Positions 58,690-64,000 of a DNA stretch of 64,000 bases are shown here, piece after piece. Below the pieces are notes generated by a model. That model was given only the letters and a program-made list of their open reading frames with translations. It had not been told where the DNA came from and ran no database searches. The translations under genes were made by a program, and so were the position numbers. Numbering within the stretch: position 1 is the first letter of the stretch; every line of letters begins with the position of its first letter. Origin of the DNA: Cycas panzhihuaensis (taxonomy: Eukaryota; Cycadophyta); the NCBI GenBank assembly GCA_023213395.1, contig CM041465.1, positions 7,688,001 through 7,752,000 on the forward strand, given 5' to 3'.

Positions 58690-59490
58690 TCCCATATTAG
58701 AGACTTGAACTCCTCTCTAAAGACAACATCACAATTATACACAACTTTCTATGTTTTAATATCATAAAGTTTATACTCTTTAACACCATCATCATAGCCA
58801 ATGAAAATAGTCTTTTGTGCTTCAAAAGCAAGCTTAGTCCTCTACGGTCTAGGAATATACACAAAATCTTCACAACTAAAAACTCTAAGATGACCAAGAA
58901 ATGGTTTCTTAGTAGACCATAATTTTTTAGGTGTTTTGTACACCAAGGTAATTGTCAGTGATTTATTTATTAGATAGCTTGTAGTCATCATAGCTTTATC
59001 CCATAATTTGTTCTCTAAACTAGCAATACTGAGTATACTCCTTGATCTCTCTAGTAAGGTCTTATTTATCCTTTCAATAACTCCATTCTACTATGGAATA
59101 TAGGGAGTTGTCTTTTACCTTGCTATTCTACACTACTTATAGAATTACTCAAACTCCTTTAAGCAAAACTCACTTCAATTATCAGCTCTTAGTATCTTAA
59201 TTTCCTTATCACTTTGATTCTCGACCAAGGCCTTAAATTCTTTAAATTTACTAAAGACCTCATATTTCTGCCTGAGAAAGTACAACCGTGCCTTTCTCAA
59301 GAAATCATTTATAAATGAGACAAAGTATTTAGACCCACCCAAAGAGGTTATATCAATAGGTCTAAAAACATCACTATGTACTAATTATAAAATATCTATT
59401 ACTCTCTTTGAGCTTAAAGAAAAATTGACCTGATTCTATTTGCTATATATATAATGCTCATATAAATCAAAATAAAAAAATCCATTAATT
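58690..59490 (-). pseudogene. Copia-D integrase
   Basis: YEHYIYSK (finger Cys residues changed to Tyr), LVHSDVFRPIDITSLGGSKY (Asp), FVSFINDFLRKARLYFLRQK, EIKILRADN (Asp), a stop, then PYIP, a stop, QNGVIERINKTLLERSRSIL (Glu kept), KLWDKAMMTTSYLINKS and LRVFSCEDFVYIPRP. 58897-58697 continues with FIGYDDGVKEYKLYD. D-D-E is preserved. Confidence 0.87.
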
Positions 59491-59495
59491 CTAGA

Positions 59496-59790
59496 TGTAA
59501 TGAACTTGAATCAAAAGAGAGAAATTCAATTGCATATGGTAACATAAGAGTCAAAATTACATATAAGAGTATAAATCATCCATAATCACAGGTATCGATG
59601 GGACTCTTCAAGGGGGCAACCTCTAATACATAAGATCATAATCCTTCCAGATGATCCTCACTCCTACATTACATACATATATATAGGGCTATTAAGATTA
59701 CCCATCTCTTAGACTTATGGATGTGGGATAATTACAAGAATAGAAATATAAGATTTGAGAAGAAGAGAGATAAGGGTTAGGTTTTTAACA
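59496..59790 (-). repeat. Gypsy-2 3' LTR
   Basis: The minus strand starts TGTTAAAAACCTAACCC after the polypurine tract. The inner end is TGTAATGAAC on the plus strand, exactly where Copia-D integrase breaks off, which supports it. Confidence 0.65.
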
Positions 59791-59805
59791 AGTTCCCTCC
59801 CTTTT
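59791..59805 (-). promoter_or_regulatory. Gypsy-2 polypurine tract
   Basis: The minus strand reads AAAAGGGAGGGAACT immediately before the LTR. Confidence 0.75.
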
Positions 59806-59810
59806 GAAAA

Positions 59811-59985
59811 GCTTTGCACTCAAAGCTTGACTAGTCCTAGATGCTCTTAAATAAATTTCTCACTTTCCCAAGTTGAATCATCGTGTGGCAACTGCTTCCA
59901 TTTGATGACATACTCTTTGATGTGTTGAGAGCACAAATGCCTAACCCTTTCCTTCAAAATTTGTTTAGGTATCAGTTGAAGGCTC
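59811..59985 (-). pseudogene. Gypsy-2 chromodomain
   Basis: LKERVRHLCSQHIKEYVIKW, then KQLPHDDSTWESEKFI, matching the E-Y-L-V-K-W-K-G..x-T-W-E-P-E core of chromodomains. In chromoviruses this C-terminal integrase extension helps to choose chromatin for insertion. One stop follows in its tail. Confidence 0.85.
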
Positions 59986-60049
59986 CCTTCATTATCCAAT
60001 ATTAGCAATTCTGTTTGTGCCTTCACTTGCTATCAAATTACCTTTTTAA

Positions 60050-61373
60050 GACAAGATACATGGAAAACATTATAGATTCTAGTTGTTATGGGTAACTCCA
60101 AGGCATAATCTACTTCCCCCACTTGTTTAAGGATTTTATAAGGCCCATAAAACCTTAGCTCTAACTTGTGTTTACCCTCTCTTTTAAGTGAAGTTTGCTT
60201 GTATGGTTATAAGTGTAAGTAAAACCAATCTCCTACTTGAAACTCTCATTCACTTCTTCATTTATCTGCTTGTTGTTTCATTCGGTTCTGAGCTAAGTTA
60301 AGGTTTTCCTTCAATATCTTGAGTGTCTCTGTGATTTGTTATAGATGCTCCTCTATTACTTGAACTCTAGATTTCTCTATGGTGTAGTTCTTAATAGATG
60401 GTGGTTCATGCCCATATAATACTTGGAAATGAGTTGTTTTTGTTGCCATATGGTAAGTAGTATTATACCACCATTCTGCCATGGGAAGTTAATGATGTCA
60501 TTGATTTTGTTTATTTGACACGCAGCATCAGAGATACCCTTCTAAACATTTGTTAACCACCTCTGTTTATCCATCTATTTATGGGTGGTATGATGTGCTC
60601 ATTGTTAGCTTGGTACCTAAAGCTTAGAAGAGTTTAGTCCAGAAAATGCTTGTGAACTTTGGGTCTCTATCACTAACAATCTTCTTAGGCATTCCATGGA
60701 GCTGATGTATCTCTTTTAATAAAATCTCAACAATTTATTTTACCTTATAAGTAGATTGGATTCCATAAAAATGAGCATACTTTATTAATCTATCAACAAC
60801 TACAAGGATGGCATCCCTCTTATCTGATTTTGGTAATCCTGTGATGAAGTCTATGGATATTTCTTCCCATCTTTGATCTGGTATACGGAGTGGATGTAAT
60901 AGACTAAGCATATTGCTTATTTCACCCTTTTGTCGTTAGCACACTTCATAAGCTACAACCCATCTTTTAGTATCTTGCTTGAGCCCATTCTAATAGAAGG
61001 ATTGCTTAATCCGTTGCTAAGTCTTTAGGAATCTAAAATGTCCTACTATTGGAGAGGTGTGTACATCATGCAATATATTCTCTTTAATCTTAGAATTAGG
61101 ACTAAGATATATTCTATTTTTGTACCATATGATGTTTACTACCCATGAAAAGCTTTTATGACTATCTTAATCAACCTGTAGATCCTGTATTAATTATTTT
61201 ATCTTGGTATCTTTTTTCTACTCTTCCCTTGCCTCCTTGATTCATGAAGAGGTAATTGTTGTTAATGTATAATCTCCTTCCTTTCATGATAGGGCATTAG
61301 CTATTATATTTTCCTTTTATTTTTTATATATGATTTCAAAATCAAAACCTTGCATTTTAGAGACCCATTTTTG
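60050..61373 (-). pseudogene. Gypsy-2 integrase
   Basis: Core motifs are EEISIDFITGLPKSDKRDAI (first Asp, about 60860), [27 protein letters not shown] (second Asp, about 60670), and MSTSYHP, stop, IDG, stop, TEVVN (Glu kept, about 60575). Upstream, the HHCC finger area reads CRQKGEI-like near 60940. Downstream degraded text continues to the chromodomain. Several Q codons are now TAA or TAG. Confidence 0.87.
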
Positions 61374-61673
61374 TTATTCCTCAGAAGCTACCCTTTGGTC
61401 TAGGAAATACTTCAAGCTTTCATGGTCTGTCTTTATTTTGAAATGGGTTCCGAGTAAATATTGGCACCATTTTTGAATTTCTTGTAGGAATGCCATCATC
61501 TCTTTTTTGAATGTAGACTTGACTAAGTCCTTGGGCTTTAATTTTTGAATTTCAAAGGCTATGGGCCTCCCTTCTTGCATGAGGACTGCTCTAATACCTT
61601 GTCCTGAGGTATCACATTCAATGATAAATGTTTTAGTGAAGTCAATAGTTTCTAAAACTGGTGTGATAGTCAT
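61374..61673 (-). pseudogene. Gypsy-2 RNase H
   Basis: Open for 100 codons: FTKTFIIECDTSGQGIRAVL, MQEGRPIAFEIQKLKPKDLV, KEMMAFLQEIQKWCQYLLGT, HFKIKTDHESLKYFLDQRVA. The catalytic Asp in E-C-D, Glu in K-E and Asp in T-D-H are all present. It follows RT after a broken thumb (61674-61855). Confidence 0.9.
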
Positions 61674-62400
61674 GGATACCTTTAGGCTCTCAAAGGCTTC
61701 AATAGTGGTATCTATTTATATGAATGAATCCTTCTTTAATAATTATGTTAAGGGTACTATAATCTTAGCATACCCTTTAACAAATTTTCAGTAGTAACCT
61801 ATTAAACCTAGAAATCCATGTAGCCCTTTGATATTTTTGGGTTGTGGCCAATTTACTATGGCTTCAATCTTCCTTGGATCGACCTTGACTCCCTCTTGTG
61901 AGATGATGTGCCCCACTCCAATTCATGCCTTCCAACGTTATATTTTGATCTATTTGCAAAGAGTTTATTGTCTTGTAATAATTGCAAAACCTTATCAACA
62001 TATTGAAGATGTTCTTCCTTTGTCCGACTATACACTAAGATGTCATTAAAGAACACCAAGATAAACTTTCTTTGATAAAGTCGAAAGATTTTATTCATGA
62101 GCCCTTAGAATGTGATCGATATATTAGTTAAGCCAAAAGGCATGAATAGGAATTCATAATGGCCTTCATAGGTGCAAAAAGTTATTTTGTGAGCATCGAC
62201 AACCTTGATTCTAATTTGGTGATATCTATATTTTAAATCTATGGTGGTGAAAAGGGTTACTCCATTCAATTCATCTAACAACTCATCAATCACTGGTATG
62301 AGAAATTTATCTTTAATAGCAATTTTATTTAATTCTCGATAATCCACACACATATGAAAGGATCCATCCTTCTTTTTTACCAATATTACTGGTGCTAAAA
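61674..62400 (-). pseudogene. Gypsy-2 reverse transcriptase
   Basis: Open from 62383: [77 protein letters not shown], then a stop and from 62098 MNKIFRLYQRKFILVFFNDI, LVYSRTKEEHLQYVDKVLQL. The polymerase box is FFND (62042-62053): the first Asp has become Asn. The first palm Asp (T-I-D-L) is intact. Confidence 0.9.
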
Positions 62401-62839
62401 ATGTGCTTTTACTTTCCCTGATAGCCCCGGTTTAAGAAGTTCATGAACCAATTTTTTAATTTCATTCTTCTATTGATAAGGATATCTATAACGTTGGATG
62501 CTAGGTGGATTACTACCAGCAATAAGTTCAATGTAATGATCTTGTTCCATTTCTAAAGGAAGCCCCTTAAGAATATCTTAGAAAACCTTGCTATGTTTGA
62601 CTAACACTTCTTGCAATTTAGGTGTTAGGTTATTTTCTTTATGAAGATCTTCCTTTACTACTAAATCATGCCCTTCTAATGCATAACATCTAGCTATAAG
62701 TCATGTTCCTCTTTTTCTTAGAAGATTCTCCATCCTATATGAACTAATGACTTGTGATGGAGGTGAGATAATTCCATTGAGTTAGTACTGTTGCCCTTCT
62801 AATTTAAAACATATGAATAATTCCTCCAAGTTAAGTTGA

Positions 62840-63190
62840 AAAGTACCTAATGTTTTTAGCCATTATACTCCCAAAACCACATCAACTCCTCCCACTAGAA
62901 TGGCATACATTGAGGAAGCCAATTGATAATCTCCCATAGTCATTTTAATACTATGACATTTACCTCCACAGGCTAATGTACCACCATTGGTAACAATAAC
63001 TTGAAAATTCTCAATCGGATAAGGAAAATAATTTAATTCTTTTGCAAGTTTCCTATTGATAAAATTATGTGTGCTTCCTAAATTAATTAAGATGACTACC
63101 CTTTTTTTCTTGATGTATCCTATAATCTTCGAGGTTTATAGAGCTATAATCCCTGCTAAAGCATGAACAAATATTGTCATTGCGTTCTCT
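62840..63190 (-). pseudogene. Gypsy-2 protease
   Basis: VVILINLGSTHNFINRKLAK at about 63090: D-S-G is now N-L-G. It continues with NFQVIVTNGGTLACGGKCHS, YAILVGGVDVVLGV, a stop, WLKTLGTFQLNLEEL, the gypsy protease C-terminal block. Confidence 0.87.
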
Positions 63191-64000
63191 TCTTCAATGT
63201 CTAGTGGTTTAGGAGTAGTGTCATCTTCTACAATGGCTTCTTCTAGATCTTCTTCCTATGTATCTTGAATGATGAATAGTCATATTTTTGAATATTAATG
63301 ATCTTTATTCCACTTCTCATTACATCAAAAATAAATACCCTTTAGCCTTTTCTCATCCATTTCTTTAGTTGTCATCCTTTGTGTTGTAGGAATATATGGG
63401 CTTCTTTTTTCTTCCCCCATCCTATTATATTTTTGGGTAGCCCTATTTTTAGCTTTAATTTATCGAACTGCTATGATTACTTCTATTAGGATACTAAGTT
63501 TCAGCAAGCGCAATTAATATCATATATCTTCTTTTAAACCCCTAACGTAGAGTTCAAACAATTTTTTATTACTGAGATCATCAACTAGGGTGGCCAATTT
63601 TTGGTGTTCTATAATGTATTTTGATATTGTTCCTTCTTGTTTTAGTTTAGCCAACTAACTAAAGTAGTCATTATCCTAAATATTATCAAATTACACTAAA
63701 AGATCCTCCACAAATTTTTTCTACTTATATGATATTCCTTCACATTTCTTCTTTATCCATTGGTACCACTAGAGGGGTTTTGATTCCATATGTAAAGAAG
63801 CTAAGATGATTTTTTTATTAGATGGTACTCGATGAAGACTAAAAAATTATTTCATTTGACTGACCTAGGTCCTTACATCTTTTCCATTAAATTTCCTAAT
63901 TTCCACTTTAGGGAGATAATTGGATTGTAGCCCTCCTTGGTCATGGTGATCACCTTCACTCCCTATCTTATCCTTCCCCTTCCAAGATCCCTCATTTTAT
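63191..64000 (-). pseudogene. Gypsy-2 gag remnant, cut by the window edge
   Basis: Near 63330 the minus strand gives RLKGIYF, a stop, CNEKWNKDHQYSK-like text, matching the C-F-R-C-D-E-K-W-x-x-G-H-R-C knuckle of gypsy gag with damage. After it comes an acidic linker (EEDLEEAIVEDDTTPKPLDI) leading to protease. The capsid part beyond 63500 is present only as scattered motifs. Confidence 0.7.

Larger units (their letters stand above)
56455..59495 (-). mobile_element. Ty1-copia retrotransposon Copia-D, 5' truncated
   Basis: The minus strand reads integrase (59490-58690), RT (about 58420-57500), RNase H (57400-56885), then a 3' LTR. Gag, protease and the 5' LTR are missing because the Gypsy-2 LTR begins at 59496. 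Confidence 0.85.
59496..64000 (-). mobile_element. Ty3-gypsy chromovirus (Gypsy-2), partial, right edge cut
   Basis: Minus strand, from the right edge: gag with a CCHC-like remnant (63330), protease (63080), RT (62400-61870), RNase H (61670-61370), integrase (about 61050-60200), chromodomain (about 59985-59830), polypurine tract and 3' LTR. The chromodomain places it among plant chromoviruses. The 5' LTR lies beyond base 64000. Confidence 0.92.

Overview
The window is a stretch of intergenic plant nuclear DNA. It is AT-rich and made almost entirely of decayed, nested retrotransposons, and I see no intact host gene. A seed plant with a large, repeat-filled genome is suggested by four things: Ty1-copia elements primed by initiator Met-tRNA, chromodomain Ty3-gypsy pol, an L1-type LINE whose ORF2 ends in a plant-type RNase H, and captured fragments of genes I recognise as plant forms (a tandem-BRCT protein, an ABHD17-like hydrolase, a CCCH/RRM splicing factor). 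I cannot name the species.

Layout. 1-5496 (-): a copia element running off the left edge, with pol, integrase, gag, leader and a degenerate primer site, then a probable LTR to about 6120. Two further copia LTR/primer-site ends follow at 6440-6894 and 8944-9553. About 11200-20251 (+): a badly decayed Ty3-gypsy (Gypsy-1). Its reverse transcriptase is split at the YxDD motif by a 5.4-kb minus-strand LTR element, E1 (12353-17789), which has no recognisable pol but carries a BRCT gene fragment and a 620-bp TA microsatellite. The 3' LTR of Gypsy-1 is itself split at 20251 by Copia-B (20252 to about 41482). Copia-B's leader holds a tandem duplication of about 449 bp, and Copia-A (21515-35921, TSD GATAT) sits in the first copy. 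Copia-A in turn contains captured host gene fragments (about 22300-23470) and a LINE (24314 to about 29800, minus). The main nest is therefore Gypsy-1 > Copia-B > Copia-A > LINE. LTR divergence by eye agrees with this order: Copia-B LTRs differ at over 20 % of sites, Copia-A at about 10 %.

The right part starts with a gene-poor stretch (41483-44880). A second, non-chromodomain gypsy-like gag/protease remnant follows (about 44880-56440, +), interrupted by Copia-C (46019-53670, +; LTRs about 6 % apart). Copia-D (about 56455-59495, minus; integrase, RT, RNase H and 3' LTR) is cut at its 5' side by the 3' LTR of Gypsy-2 (59496-64000+, minus), a chromovirus with gag, protease, RT, RNase H, integrase and chromodomain that runs off the right edge.

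The coding remnants no longer work together as genes. Most frames carry stops, and catalytic residues are repeatedly lost by G-to-A type changes (D to N, E to K, C to Y, W/Q to stop), as expected from deamination of methylated cytosines. The most notable content is host-gene capture: a BRCT gene fragment inside E1, and a composite of at least two host genes inside the Copia-A leader that seems to keep a shrunken intron.
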